Of a stretch of 64,000 nt of DNA, positions 12,808 through 27,400 are shown one piece after another. Each line of letters starts with the position of its first letter. The first letter of the stretch is position 1. Made by a program: the position numbers and the translations under genes. Origin of the DNA: Acanthaster planci (taxonomy: Eukaryota; Echinodermata; Asteroidea; Valvatida; Acanthasteridae). The DNA is taken from the NCBI RefSeq assembly GCF_001949145.1, contig NW_019091411.1, positions 814,335 through 878,334 on the forward strand, given 5' to 3'. The notes under the pieces were generated by a model. That model worked only from the letters and a program-made list of their open reading frames with translations. It was not told the DNA's origin and did no database searches.

Positions 12808-15453
12808 TGCACACACCATCTTGTGGATTTTGGGACTTTTAATTAATCAACAAAAGCAAACTTGACATCTATAATCATGCCGTCGCTTCAACCAACAACA
12901 TAGAACCCTACGCAAAGCTAGCTATCGCAGGTTTTTTCAGTGACTAGTATAGTGTTGAAAAGGCTGGTTTGCATGATTTTTCGCTTACTATTTCACGGAG
13001 TTAGGCAGCGCTAGTGGTCAGTGTAAAAAACTCAAGTTAAATAGCCTTGATGGCAATTTGAAGTCGTTAGAATGGTAGTCGTGTTTTGTCCGTGAACTTT
13101 AGTCAAAGTGTATCGGCGTGGTAATGGTTTTGACATAATCGGCTAAGTTTTGCGAGTTAGTGACAAGACCAACATCCATGCACAAAGTTAGAATGGTGTG
13201 TTATGCACAACGTGGATGGCAGTGATCGTTGCGCGTGGGAATCAAATTTGTTAGCGACTTGGAAGCAAGTCTACATGTCCATATTTGATGACTTTTACGA
13301 GTATTCCATTTTCAAGGTGAGGGGAGCCAAGTTTTTCGTGTGTGCTCCTTCCGAATTTAGCCTCATCATACAACGGAGCCAGCAATGCATTTGCGCGCCC
13401 TCGCACGTTGTCTCAATTAACCTTGCTTCAAGGTCAGAGCGAACAAAATCCAGAAAGTTGTCGGGAACCATCTGGAACTAATAAATAAAAGTAAACCCAG
13501 GAACCTGTGTTATCAAAGAACGTCTAACTTGATAAAAACCACAGATCTGTGCAAACTAAAACCATGTTTTTAATTTCACTTAAGTAATTGTACAATATTT
13601 TCATTTTTGAACCCATCTGTCGTCTCCTTTTTACTTTCAATTTTTAGAAGTATTGCAGATCAACGAAAAATGAACCATTAACCACCATAAACTAAACTAC
13701 ACGACATCACCAATTTCATCTTGCTAGATTTTTGCTCAACTTTTACGAGTTATTTTCGATGCCTAACGTATGACTGGTGTAAAACTCTACGTAGGCCAAT
13801 GTATATTCCTGCACACAAACCGCAATGGATTTTTTATACGACCCTCCAAAATGCGCCTTAATTTATGTCTTAGTTAACTTTATTTTGTTGATTATTATGT
13901 TGTTAAGTATTTCCATATTCATAAGAAAAGTGGGATGGCCTCCCAGGCAAGAATTGGCACTGATTTGTGCACGAAAAATATCCTGCATTTTTTTAAAATT
14001 TCGCTACCTAATTTTCTCAGAATTGCTTTCAGTGACTATATTATTGGTTCATAAACTGACTAGAAAAACCTGTGTATGCACTAAACTGTGTCTTCCCTCA
14101 ATGACATCACCAAAAAAGAGCCATTGGTTGTTAAAGAAAGTAAGGAGAAAATTTTAGATATTCAAGAAAGTGCACTTTTCAACGTATTTATCAAATAGTG
14201 ACGTCGACTAATTTTCACACAAGAGAATATACATTTGCAGAAAACTTGTATGAAGGAAAAATTCATTGCAGCTACATAGTTTGTGATACAAGGGGCTTAT
14301 GATTTACAATGAAAGGTTCCTTAATCGGGACAGATTGTAGAAATATATCTCCATGAATCAATCAATTGTGACTTTTCTCTTCCAAGTTGGGGTAGGCTAT
14401 TTCAGTTGCAAAAACCTTTTATATTGCACAGTGGCAGTGGCTACCCCTGGGCTTAGAGATTTGTTAACTACTATGTTGGGGGTGTTTTGGGGATGGGAAG
14501 GGACAATTTCTTTTAATGAGGTGGCTAAAACTAGTGAAATTGCACACAAGCTGCCTTTTCATGCGTAGGGTCGCCAGGTGGCGCTATTCAAATTTTCTGC
14601 CAGATTTTGTGCTGTATTCTAGGGGCGCGTATTTATTGCAGTGGAACCGACTGCGCATCTTTTTTTTATGAGAAACTCCGGTGATGTCAGCTTCCATATT
14701 ATCCCATGTTGACTAGCATGGCCTTCGATCGTGGGCGTAAATCTGGGGGGTGGGGCTATCGAATCATCCCCTGGCAAGTCATCCCATAAAAAAAAATTCC
14801 CCTCTCGCCCCCCCCCTTCCGGTTTAACGCTGCTTTCAATCACTGATCTCTATTATACTGGCAATACACAAATACTATAGTGTGGTGCATTCTCTTAGGC
14901 ATTAGCCTAATGTACAGAATGCGCCACATTATTTGCGCATGGGCACCAGAGCTACATGGATGTAATGCGCCCTCTCTTGCTTGGCGGTGGGTTCGTGCCA
15001 CGGTCCCCTACAATTTTAAACTTCCTGGAACCAAAACAAAGCATCCTAGCAGGTGAATCGCTTTTCAATGCGCACTGAATCACCAGACCATTCTACGTCT
15101 TATAAAGAAGACAGTTTTATATGGAGCTAGATTGAAGAGGCTTAGATATTAAAGGATCAGACGTATCTGAAGCAGAGGGCTGGCTTGAAAGGAGCTAGAC
15201 CAGGGCCTGAGAATCTCCCCGAGGCCGGTACTGCTGGAGACTAAGCCAAGGTTTTAAAAATTCCAATACAGAAATCTAGTGTGGTACCCGTAATTCATTT
15301 TGTTTTCGCATGCTCTTTTGAATACATGAATGGGTTTTTTTTGCCTAGGATACCAGACGTACATAAACTTCAAGGCGCGGTGCACAAAATACGCGTATAC
15401 GTGCCCTTTGAAAGGAATCGCCAACTGACACAAACTTGTGATAAACTAAAGCC
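12808..15453. other. divergent intergenic region between ACSF2 and PIBF1
   Basis: About 2.6 kb separate the two start codons, which point away from each other. The promoters of both genes must lie here, but no TATA box or clear core element stands out. There is no reliable exon. The frame at 13825-14157 is hydrophobic AT-rich sequence without a domain. A G/C-homopolymer stretch (about 14735-14820) looks repeat-derived. Confidence 0.6.
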
Positions 15454-18400
15454 ATGGAAACCCGAGATATCTCCAGCACATTGAGTGAACTGGAGACAGG
15501 TGACATCAGCACCTCTCTTGCCACCGATTTGTCGATATCGGTGGAGGATGAATCGGAAAGCGACCGGCGGCGAAATCGACATGATCGAAAAGGTTTCCAT
15601 CAGAAACAGCAGAGCAAGATCACCAAACAGCTGATCGAGCGTAAGCAGATGATACATGATCTGCAGTTGTTGAAAATCGAACTGTCTCAGAAGAACTTGA
15701 TCATCGACAACCTGAAAGCAGAACAAGTTAGCAAAGTCGAGGAACTGGAGGAGAGGCTTGCTGATGCAGCTCATCAAAAACAAATTTTGCAGGTAGTCTT
15801 AACTTACAACTCACAAGTTCATCTGTTCAATGAAGTTACAGTTACTTCGAGAACTCACAGAGTTAGTGACTTAGAGTTCTCGAAGTAACAGTGGGTAGGC
15901 CCAGGTCTACTCTGTTGGCCTTACTGATTCCTGACAATTGATGGTTATGTATGCAACGGCATTTTGAAAAGTGCCCAGCAATTATATCTCGTTTAGATTA
16001 TGTATGGGGACATCAGGGAAATCTGTGGTCAGGGAAACACTAATGCCGATGCGTGTGGATTGTTACGTGTGTTGCCGATGCGTGTGGATTGTTAGGTGTG
16101 TTGATTGTTACATATGTTGCATTAGTTCCCTGACCACAGATTTCCCAGACGTCTCCATCTGTCTATACATAATCTAAACGAGAGTAGTCGGAATTATAGG
16201 GACTGGTATCCAAAGCAACATAAACGTTCGTTACACGAATATGCTGCACCTGTTTTTGTCACGTGACGTACGGCCACAGAGAACGCAGATGTGTTTGGAT
16301 TGTTAAGGGGTGAGAGGTGAGGATGGTAGAAAACAACCTCATTTTTTGCCAATGATACAGGTTAAAAGCTACAAAATAAACTTTAGCCCGGTCGTTCCAT
16401 ATGTCAGCGGATATCAGAAAACTCGACGGTTTGCCAACTTGACTTAGGACAACTCGACCATTGAGACAACTTGACTGTTTGCCTAGTCGTCCGTTAGGAC
16501 AACTCGACTTTGACAGAGAGACAACTCAACTAGTGAGATCTCTACACATAATACAGTCATTTTTCCAGTTCCAGATCGCAAAAATTATTCAGTTAGATTG
16601 CAGCTACAAAAAATCCTCAAATTTCAGTGAAATATGGTCACCATCCACCTTCTGCGCTAGAGATGTTACCAAATTAATTTCAAATTTTAAACTTTTAATT
16701 TGGACGTACAGGATCGACGAAAGTGGTAACGCTTTTTCTCATTCTGGATCAGTTTCTGGAAAGTAACCATGTGAGAGGCAAATCTGTTTTCAGCCAGAAC
16801 CATTGTAAAAGCTTATTTTCTAATTAAAAATTCCTCAATTTAGAAAACTTGGTTCATAAATAAGAATTCCAACAAATTAAAAAAAAGTGAATCTTTATGT
16901 TTAAAAAGTGAATGTTTATTTCAAGCAATCCAGAACTACATGTAGGTATACTGGCTGGGTCAGCGTGGGTGCAAGATTGATTGATAGCGCAAAGATCGAC
17001 TTAGTATGGCCGTACGAGCTACCATTTTTATAATACCTCAGAAATTAGGCTTCTCTATCCACTACGTGAAATTCTATACCATTATTAAGGCATAGTATTT
17101 CACACCATGGCCTCAGCAGATGACAGGGTTGAGTGGACAGTGTCCCAATGGACGACTTGTCTCTCCCTTTTACGCATGGACAGTCGAGTTGTCTCAACGG
17201 TCAAGTTGTCCGGACCCCTAGGTTAGCTATTATCATTATTATAGGGTCTTTAGAAAGAGCAAACGGAGGTTTTCTCTTGTGTGATTGTTGGGCACTTTTC
17301 AAAATGCCGTTGCGTAAAGAACTACACTGTATCAATTGTCAGGAAACAGTTCAGTTCAGTTACTGTTTAGGAAGTAGCCCAAGCCCAGCCTATTGGACTG
17401 TAAACGTTCTGAATCAGTCCCTTTTTCTGAGCTTATTTATTAGATTCAGTTGAAAACTGATGATAGTTCCCACTTTTTGGAGGTGGGAAACAAAGTGTAT
17501 ATTTTGCCAGCATGCGGTTGCACCATATGGCTCATCTTTCTATTGGCACAGAATCAAGTGTTACTCAATGCGACTTGACTTGCCAGGCATGGTGTGCATA
17601 GGGACCCAGTGACACAGCATACGTGTACACTGGACTGGTGGACAGCGCACGTCGGCTGTCCTAACCAGCACGGTGCATGGCCGTGACGGCAATGCAACAT
17701 GCGCGGTCGTGCAGCACACAGTCCGCGGTGCACAGGGGCCTTGGTTGTACCGATGATCAGTTGCTACTCTGCCATGGTGGGAGACAGTCCTTCCTCTTTT
17801 TTAATGTGAAGAAAAGTATGNNNNNNNNNNNNNNNNNNNNNNNNNNNNNNNNNNNNNNNNNNNNNNNNNNNNNNNNNNNNNNNNNNNNNNNNNNNNNNNN
17901 NNNNNNNNNNNNNNNNNNNNNNNNNNNNNNNNNNNNNNNNNNNNNNNNNNNNNNNNNNNNNNNNNNNNNNNNNNNNNNNNNNNNNNNNNNNNNNNNNNNN
18001 NNNNNNNNNNNNNNNNNNNNNNNNNNNNNNNNNNNNNNNNNNNNNNNNNNNNNNNNNNNNNNNNNNNNNNNNNNNNNNNNNNNNNNNNNNNNNNNNNNNN
18101 NNNNNNNNNNNNNNNNNNNNNNNNNNNNNNNNNNNNNNNNNNNNNNNNNNNNNNNNNNNNNNNNNNNNNNNNNNNNNNNNNNNNNNNNNNNNNNNNNNNN
18201 NNNNNNNNNNNNNNNNNNNNNNNNNNNNNNNNNNNNNNNNNNNNNNNNNNNNNNNNNNNATACAGTGCTTATTAATATACGTTGGGTAAGGGCAAACTCG
18301 TTATATATAATTAACATCTCCCCAACGTAAAAATACATCTTGAAAAAGAAAAGTATGGGCAATGTTACTGTAAAGTGCAAGCGTATTCATTAAACATTAT

Positions 18401-21400
18401 CATTCAACTTGTTTCAATCAAGAATTTGTCCCAGTGGTCAAGTTTCTGTTCATTTGAGGCACAGAAGGGTTGTGTTGTCCTACCAGCCAAGCTCTTTCAA
18501 TGGTCCCAACAGCTAGAAGATTATCCTTTCATTGTTTAATATTGATTCCCACAATACATTGCAGGATATTCTATTTCAGGGGAAACAAAGTCAGATTTAG
18601 CACTAGGCCTGAATGCCATCTCATGAATATAAAAGCAATTTCAACAGTACCAGCATATCAGGACCATCACTTGGTTGTACATGTATATCCACTTCCTAGA
18701 AAAAAAATAACTAAATTAAACTGGCCAAAATTTACATGCAGGTTTTGGAAATAGTTCCATACATGTCATTTTTTTCTAATAGCTGATTTACCACTGCAGT
18801 GAAAAACTAGTGAAGTCCTTATATGGAACTCAGACCTAGGTTTTTTTTACTAATAAAGAGAACTTGGTGGATCTTTAATATTAGTGGGTCTTGGTGATTA
18901 CTCACTGGTGAGTTGTGTAGTGTCTAAAATTTAGGATACTTGTCATAGAGTTATGGCATTATTATTCAACTCTTGAAGAATAAAGGCATGAATCACATTG
19001 TAACTGTGTTAGTGACAGACAAATTCTGCTGGTTTTGATGATGGTAGAATATATTGAATAATGTGCATGGGTAATAATGCCATATTAATTTGTCTTATTT
19101 TATTTACCAGGCCAAGTTGGAGGCCCAGCTCAACATCCACAAACAGGATTCCAGACAGCGGCAGCAGCGTCTCCAGTCAGAACTGGACGCCATCGTCAAA
19201 CGGCAACAGCAGCTGGAGAGGACTAACGCCCAGCTGCAGAGGCGAGCCGGTGACGTGCGCAGCGTCCTGCGGGACCTGGAGTTGAGCGAGACGGACTACA
19301 TCGAGCTGAGGGCACTCTCTGAGGAGGAGCTGTCACTGCGGGATTACGTCGCTGTAAGTGCTACAAAAAACTCTGATAGAATCAGGCTTTTCCTTAGTTA
19401 CTGTAAATTGTCGGCCATTCTCAGAAACGCGGTGTTGTGATCGGCAAACTTCATTTCAGAACTGTTGCACAGCGATGTAGTTATTTGTACATTGCTTTAT
19501 CCTCTGCAGTTTTCCGTCACCTTTTTACAGTCTTGTAGTTTAGATCTACTGTTTTAGCTGTAAAAAATGCTGTTGATGCGTAGACATTTGACTGGAAAAG
19601 TTGATGATCGGGGAAAGTTGTAAGCCAGTAAATAGGTCCAGAATTGTTAATGTTATCAGTGTGAATACCCTCTGTTTCTGTCATGGGTTTTCAAGGAAAT
19701 TTCACCCAAACATCATAACATTGCTCTTCCCTGCCCCCCAAAAAGTCTATGACAACGTATAGTGATTAAAACTCTTTACTGAGATAAAATGTGTAATTTT
19801 GGTTCACTTTGGCTTCTGGATCAGACAACTACATGTGCCTGTGTTTCTCCTGGGAGCGTATTATTTTGAATCACCAACTTAACTTATTGTAGGGAATGTA
19901 GTCAAGCAGTTGTTTGGAAATTATTATCTGAGGGTTAGAGGTCCTAATGCAGGTAGTGACTATATGTATATGTTGTGTCCCTGAGCAAGCCACTTGACCC
20001 TAATATAATACATGTGCATTAGCGGGGGAGTAACGTGTGACAGACTTCCAGCCCACTTGGGCAAAAGAGAAGCTCTGCCCTGTCGTGCCATGAAAACAAG
20101 AGACCTGTTCAGTCAGCCTGATAAGTTGTCTAGTCTTCGTTATGGTCCATCTGCTAACTACGTGTATTCTCAGCGCAGTCTGAAAATGACGACCACTGTT
20201 GGCTAATCTGTTACTTTGTTGTTGAGTTAGTTTGACTTGGTCTACTTTGTTTGTATCAGTCAACATTTCTTTGATGATTAGTGGAATCGTGTCCACTTGC
20301 ATGTTTCCAGAGTTATTATTTAGGATTAAATTTGAATTTGTTTTGGATGCTTTTCATTTTTTTCCCCAATTTTTGTGACCCAATAGGTTTTATTACACGG
20401 ACAAGTTTCCTTTTACAGGTGCCCTCAAACGCATCTTACAAGTGAAAAGTTTCAGTGCTGAAACAGGGCTTTAAATACATGTAGTGCATGCTACACGTAT
20501 TATTAAGCTGGCCAGTTATCAGTATATCCTGTCAGACTTGAAGGTTAGGTTTTTATAAAACTCAAGGTCAAGACAAAAACAAGTCAGCTCATATGTTCGA
20601 TTTCCTTGCCTTTACAGGGTATGCCACAAAAGATGTATCTGTTTTATAATCAATTCTCACATTAAGTCAACTCAAAAAACCAGAGAAATGCAGGACAGAG
20701 GGAGAACAATATTTTGAATTTGTAAGGGACAGGAAGAGAAACAAGATTTTTTTCAAGAGGAAGTTCATAAGCGGACAGTTTCCCACAAAGATTACTTTCC
20801 CTTCTGTGCCAAGTCATCCGTGTTTAGAAGGCCTCTTTTACAACAGTCATACTCTGTTTGTACTCAATGCCTACAGTACATGTATTGATACTCACACTGA
20901 GTTTTCTGTTGAGTAGAAAGGGGCGGTGGGGTTGTCATTGTTGGTGAGTAGAACAAATCATTGTTTTCGTAGAATTGTTATTCAGGGGAGTATGCATGGC
21001 TGGTACAGTCATAGCCTATTTCGCTTGATGTTTCCAGTCAGCAATGCCAAATGTTGCCTCTGTATTTTATAGTACTTTGTGTGATAGTTTTGAATACTAC
21101 ATTAGAACCAGGAAGAGATTTACTGTATGAAACTATTGATAAAATGAAATATTCTGGGTGCTGTATTTGGCTGTTATTTATTATCAAACATTGCCTTTTT
21201 TTTTAAAGAAATACATGTCAGTTTAAGTTTTGGTTTGACCCCTCTTGATACACATCCTGTTTGTCCCCCTATTTTAGCCAAGCATTGAATTATCAAGATT
21301 AGGATGATTTTGATTCATGGATCTTGTTTACATGATACAAGGTCTGGAACAATTTGATATTATCTAGACTCAATACAAATGTTGAGGACAGATTTTAATC

Positions 21401-24400
21401 AAAACTATTTCAAAGGAGGGAGGAAAACTCTGGTTTGATGTTCTGGAAAAAATGCCAAGAAATAATTTTGTTACTATTTTTTTATCCTGGCCATAATTTG
21501 TAATAAATGCATACATACATGTACATGTAAGTAAATTGTGCAGTGCATTTCAGCATTGTTTTAATTTTGTAAGATTGGACCATGAAAAGCACGATGAGTT
21601 TGATTTTTTTTAAAAGACGAAGCAATTATCTGTAGGCATTAGTCATTGGTATCATTTTCAGACTTGGCCAACTTCCAATTCAACATCACTCTTTCTTCGT
21701 CTGCTCGCATCACAGGTGAAATTGTATGACAAAGTACGACCCCTCCAGATTGAATTGACTGACTTGAGAGGCTGGAACAGCACCCTAGAGCAGCAGGTCA
21801 ACACTTACAAGGAAGACTTAGCAAGAGTGCAACAGGTACATGTATACAGGTTAAGAAATCCTGCCAAACCAGGGCAGGCATCTAACCACTCCACCATCAA
21901 GCCTTCCTCAAGATTGTCTGGCAAGTGGATTGTTGGGCCCACTGCTGTATTTGATTTTGAAAAAATGAAAGCTAAAATTTACATCAGTTGGTTGAGAAAG
22001 TCCATCAAAAGTCGTACGTCTCAATCAACATGATCCCAAGTGGTATTTTAGTACTGTAGCTGTTAACAGTAGAAAGGCACAGTATCATGTGCCATGTGGA
22101 ACAAAATCCAGATTGTGGTCATGATTCAAGCAGTTCTTCATATTGTAAAAGAATTGAGATTATAAAATACGCTTCATTTAAGATGTTTGCTTTTTTCCCA
22201 GGATTTGTACCTCTTTTGACAGAAAAGTTGTGGTCAAGTTTTAATCATTAAGAAGTCTTGAAACTCTGCCATTTATGGTGACATTCCAAAGAGCAAGTAA
22301 TGGATACTGTAATGACTTCAACTTCTTTTATCCAGGATTAGAGCTCTTTTCTTGGTTATTTTTGTCAGCTACATGTACATGTACATTGGAATAGCCAGTG
22401 GAATCCTGTCAACTTTTTTGCATTTTTGCATTTAGGAGAGTTCTTCATATTTAAGGCTGAGTCAATTTGAATTATTGAATATTGATTATTAGCTCTTCCA
22501 CTCTATCGAAATTTGAATATTCAGTTAAAACCAAATTATGCATGTTTGTATGTATGTGTGTGGGGGGTCTACGGACAGGAGTCTGTCCCCCATAAAAAGG
22601 AGAAGGATGGGAAAACCAACAGATCTTTGGTTCTAATTAGGAATTCAGTTGCCCAATCACAAAAAAAGAAATCCACATACATGTACATTTAAGGGAATTA
22701 AATTCAAGTTTGCTTTACTCATAATGCCTTGAAATTACACTTTGGAAAGTAGCTTTATAACAAAACAAGTGAATTTTGTTCCTGTTTTTATTGCTTATCA
22801 CCTCCAAATAAGCTATTTGGAAATAAATTTTCCATTATTCAGTCATTGCTTGAATAATCATACATTCAGCATAGCCCGACTCAGTGTCCATGTTACACCT
22901 TGCATTGCTCTCCTTTCAACAGACACTTAGCACAGAGCACAATGCAAGATCAGAGGCCGAAACCAAATGCCAGCGTTTAACTCTGGAGTTAGCAGACACC
23001 AAGGCCTCCATACAGCAGGGAGATTACAAGAGGGAGAATTACGACAGAATCAAGAGGTGTGTGACACTGGGTGTTTCATGGAGCAATCCTATTTTGTCCA
23101 TCTTACATGTATTTGCATTCTTTCCACTTCCCCATACAGTTCCAAGAAAAAAAAAAGACGACCCTCCTCAGTAGCTTGACTGTGATGAATTTTCTGAGGA
23201 GGCAATTCAGGGTGTACCTATGTATCCAAGGGGCTACTGAAACTGAATGAAGTGTGGCTTGTACATTTACCTATATGTTGGACATGTACATTTCAAAATT
23301 TCCAGGTGGGGAGCCCTACTGGGGAGCATGGACTTTTGCCGCAGGGGGGTACGTAACCCCATGCCCCCGTAGCTACATTACTGACTGCGCTAGGTCTAAA
23401 ATACTAATTGCACTATATCGAGTATACTGAATGGATGTGTTACGTAGTAGAGCTTCTGTGTATTTGGACCAGAATAAGAACAGTTTTAAAATGGTATTTT
23501 TTGTACTGTTCAGCATTGAAATAAAAGAATCTTTGGTGTGCATGCATGAGTTTGTCGGCATGTTTAAGGAAGGTCACTACAAAGTGTAAAAAGTTGCTCG
23601 CAGGAAATGGTTGCCGAGCAAAAACATGTGTACCAGACAGACTGCAATTTTAATGTTTGACAGTTCACAGCTAAATTCCTTCAATAGCATATACTTATGT
23701 GAAGAAAATTTTCCTCTTGGAAGCTGCCAGATTTTCAGTCTTCAAGGTTTCAAAATAGAGCTCTTGATCTTATTTTTGGGTTGATTTTTTGGTTTCCTTT
23801 TAGTGAGAGAGACCACCTGGAACATGACTACATGGAGCTGAAGAAACAACACACATACTTGGACGCAATGTACAAGAACACTTCAAGTGAGAAGGAAGAC
23901 GTGGCCAAGCAGGCAAGAAATATTACCCACAGCCTGGTGATCAAGGGAGATTGGCATGTTGTCTGATGCAGAGTTTTCAAAAGTTTGTCAGCCTCATTTT
24001 GGAGAACTTCTAAAGATTTTATTACTGTACACACCAACAGTTTCTCAATGCGATTTTATTTACAGTTGTCCACAGTGAACCAAGAGCTATCCCTCCTCAG
24101 ACAAGACAAAGATTACCTGCACAGGCAGCTCAGTGATCTGACTGGCAAGTATAACCACACAGACAGTCGGCTGAGAGACACAGTCACGGACCTGGAGAAT
24201 GCCAAGAGGGCTCGGGAAGAGCTGTATGAGAAATACGTCGAGTCAAGGTATGGAATTCAGAACAGTCATGAATATCTGATCTGGTCGTCCTGCATACTCC
24301 TTTAAAATTATCATAAAAGATACATCTTGCTGTTGCTTGTTGCACAGAGAAAAAACTCCACTTAGAGGAAGAAATTAAAATGGATGATGAGTTTGGGAAA

Positions 24401-27400
24401 GATTTTGTCCAAGATGTTACTTCTTCCTTATATTTTGTTTCCCCAGGGATCGGTACAAAGCAGAGTATGAGAGCCGATTACGTGAGGAGCTTGAGGCAAT
24501 AAGACTCCGAACAGATACTGAGGTGGACAAGCTGAAAAAAACCACCAGAGAGATGTTTGAACGAGAGAACAGGTATCTTTGGTCATTTAGCAGATTTTGA
24601 CCAATGGAATGTTGGACATGGATGGTTTGGACATCAAGCTTGTGAGAGAATCTCCCCCCTCAAAAAACAAAGCTTGAACAATTCATTGGCCTTGAGGGTG
24701 TATTGACTGTTCATTTTTCATTGCAATGACTACAGGAGACATTTATGGGAAAAAAAAAATCTCATTGGAAAATTTTGTCAAACTAGGGGATGAACCGAAG
24801 TGGCACATTCTTACCCATGCAGCCCAGTGTGCGTAAAATGATGAAGTCTTGCTTTTAATTTTTCAACCAACTGTGAAAATTGACTATGTTTTGCATGGAC
24901 TGAAGAACGTTACATAGCTAGAGGCAGATTGCAATAACAGGTCTCAATTGGCTAATCTATTATTAAGCAATTAGATTGTCTCCCTCGGCTGGTCTCAGAT
25001 AAGACAGCCAACCAATACAGTCTGTGCGTGGTAGCTATCTTGCAGGGCATTTAGTTTGTTCCACAGGCAAGCCTCCTTTGTACATACCTTGTGGAAGAAA
25101 AGCACTGGCGTCCAAGATGGCAGCCATGCAAACCCTCTATAGCCCACTGCAATAAGCTTGTCTTCAAATAGCATGGTTGCAGAATCGTGGTTATGAGGGA
25201 AGTGCTGTTCTTAACATCTGCATATTTGTACTTACTGTAACTCAAGTGCCTCTGCACAAATTCAGTGTATGTCCAAAATGCAGATTTTGTGTTGAGGAAA
25301 TGTGCATTTATCCAACAACTTGTTGTCGTATGTTTCCAGTGGATTTGATCTATGCATGAATATCCTCTGTTGACACAACGTTGCTCTATTTAACTGGTTA
25401 ATGACTTCCATTTCAGCAGTGAATACCACAACACCACCAAGATGTTATTTAACACCGGCTAAACACATCATTGCAGTTGTCGCTAATTTATTGACCAACA
25501 AACAGAGCACCCTTTAAGTCTGCTTAGTGCAATGATAGCTTGAAGGCTAGTTAGTGCAGTCCGCCAAAGCAGCTTTGTCTATTAGAGGGCATGTCATTAG
25601 CTCTGCTGAGTTCTTTTCATTTCTTTCACTAGGAATCTGAGAGAGAATCGCGATGCCGCAATATCAGAGAAGGACAGAGCGGTGGCAGCAGAGAAGGAGT
25701 GCAGTGCCAAATATGAGCAACTGCTAGCAGAGTGAGTAAACCAGAATAGATCAGTTAAATTCTACAAGAACATTTCTGCAAAGCAGAAAGGGGTTGTGTC
25801 CATATTCCTCAGAGATAGTTGCCACTATAGCGTAGAGGAAGGGAGACAGTGTTGGTTATTTTCACCTGCAAAAACTTGGTGTACCCAGAAAGAGTAGAAT
25901 TTCAAACTTATTTTCCCCTTTGTAATACGCAGACTTCCTGCTTCATACAAGAGCTTATCGCACAACCTTAGTACAAAAGCTTATGTTACCAGAATGTAAA
26001 AGAATGCACAAGAAGTGTGAGCCAGCCTTGTCTAGATCCGTAATGAAACACACAGAAATAGTCCTGTGTGTTCAGCCCTGTGATACAAACAGACCAGGAT
26101 GTCAATGACCATCCAATGTTGCCTGGATTTAAAGGCTTCTGAAAGACCTCTCAGACACAGGAAACAACTGAAGATCAGACTGTAGGGAAGAAACATCCAT
26201 ATTGCTTACAGCCATTTTGGTAAAAGGAAAAGGATCAACATACAGTCCTTCTAGTTGAAAATCTTAGGCTTGAGAAAAAGATCACTACTGGATTTTTCTA
26301 AGTTTGTGCTTTTACTAAAAAGCTAAGCATGAACCTGTAGTCCAAGTCAGGCCTGAGACTAACGAGTTTGAATACGGGTAGAAATATACACTTGAGGTAC
26401 AGGGAGACTCGGGCAACAGCAGCATGAGGGTGGGATTGCACCCCCTCAAATGAGCAGGACTGACCTTTGTAACATCATATCTGATCAGTTTGCGGCAGCT
26501 GCAGATGACATCGGACAGCAAGACCTCTGAGCTCCTTGGGGAGGTCAGGATGCACAAGTTTGAGGCAGAGAGGGCCCACATGCTGCAGGAGGAGGCGTTG
26601 CAGAACTTGGACAAGATGCAGGTGGAGCTAGACAAGCTCCGTAAGAAGATTCAGGTAACTTGACCTACTTCCTGTTGATTTTGGTGTGCTGCAAATTTAG
26701 ATTCTTACTACCGTCACCTGGAAATGACTGCAAAAGGGTTGATTGAACTGAGAGACAAAAAACTCATGGATTTTGCTCAAAGTATAGGTTAAGATGGTTT
26801 GTATTAGCATATTGGTTTAAGTTCTTGGTGATATTTTCACTGCTTTTACTCTCAACCTACTGACCTTTAGTGAGTCGTTATTTCCTTACTCTGATTTTGA
26901 AGTGGTTTCTAATTATTGGTACTGTATCGTGAGAATTTTATTTCATGAGCAGACTTAAAGCAGAACTTGGTCACTGTAATTTAATATGTACCTTATTTTT
27001 CTTGGAGAAAGTGTTCAGTATGAAAGCGCAATGTGTTTTCATTGTTTTCCCCTTCTGTCATGGTTATACTTACTTTTAAGATGCAGTATTCTTTGGAGTT
27101 TGCATCAATGAGAAGGTTTTGTCTCCTGGTTTTGTAGCAATGAGTCTGGTCAGAGTAAAACAGTCTAAATGCCAGAATTTACATTTAATGTGTGGTTTCT
27201 TTGTTTTCTTGGAAGGTTTTAACCAAGGAGTACTACAGTTTGCAAACCTCCTCAGAGCGCAAGTCAACAGAGCTGGAAGCACAGATCTCCGAGCTGCGTG
27301 CCAAGCTGGATATCTACGAGAAACTAGAAAAAGAGCTAGATGACGTTGTCATGCAGGCTGCAGAGAGTAAGCCATTGTCTGAATGGCTTGACTTGGCTTT

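Noticed and set aside
12380-12814. 144-codon minus-strand frame over ACSF2 exon 1
   Set aside because: The neighbouring frame gives the Arg-rich presequence and joins exon 2 in phase. This one is an out-of-frame shadow that runs through the donor.
13825-14157. 110-codon hydrophobic frame between ACSF2 and PIBF1
   Set aside because: Composition follows AT-rich DNA, with no motif and no splice sites.
17677-18380. Apparent 200-codon frames on both strands
   Set aside because: They exist only because translation passes through the run of N.
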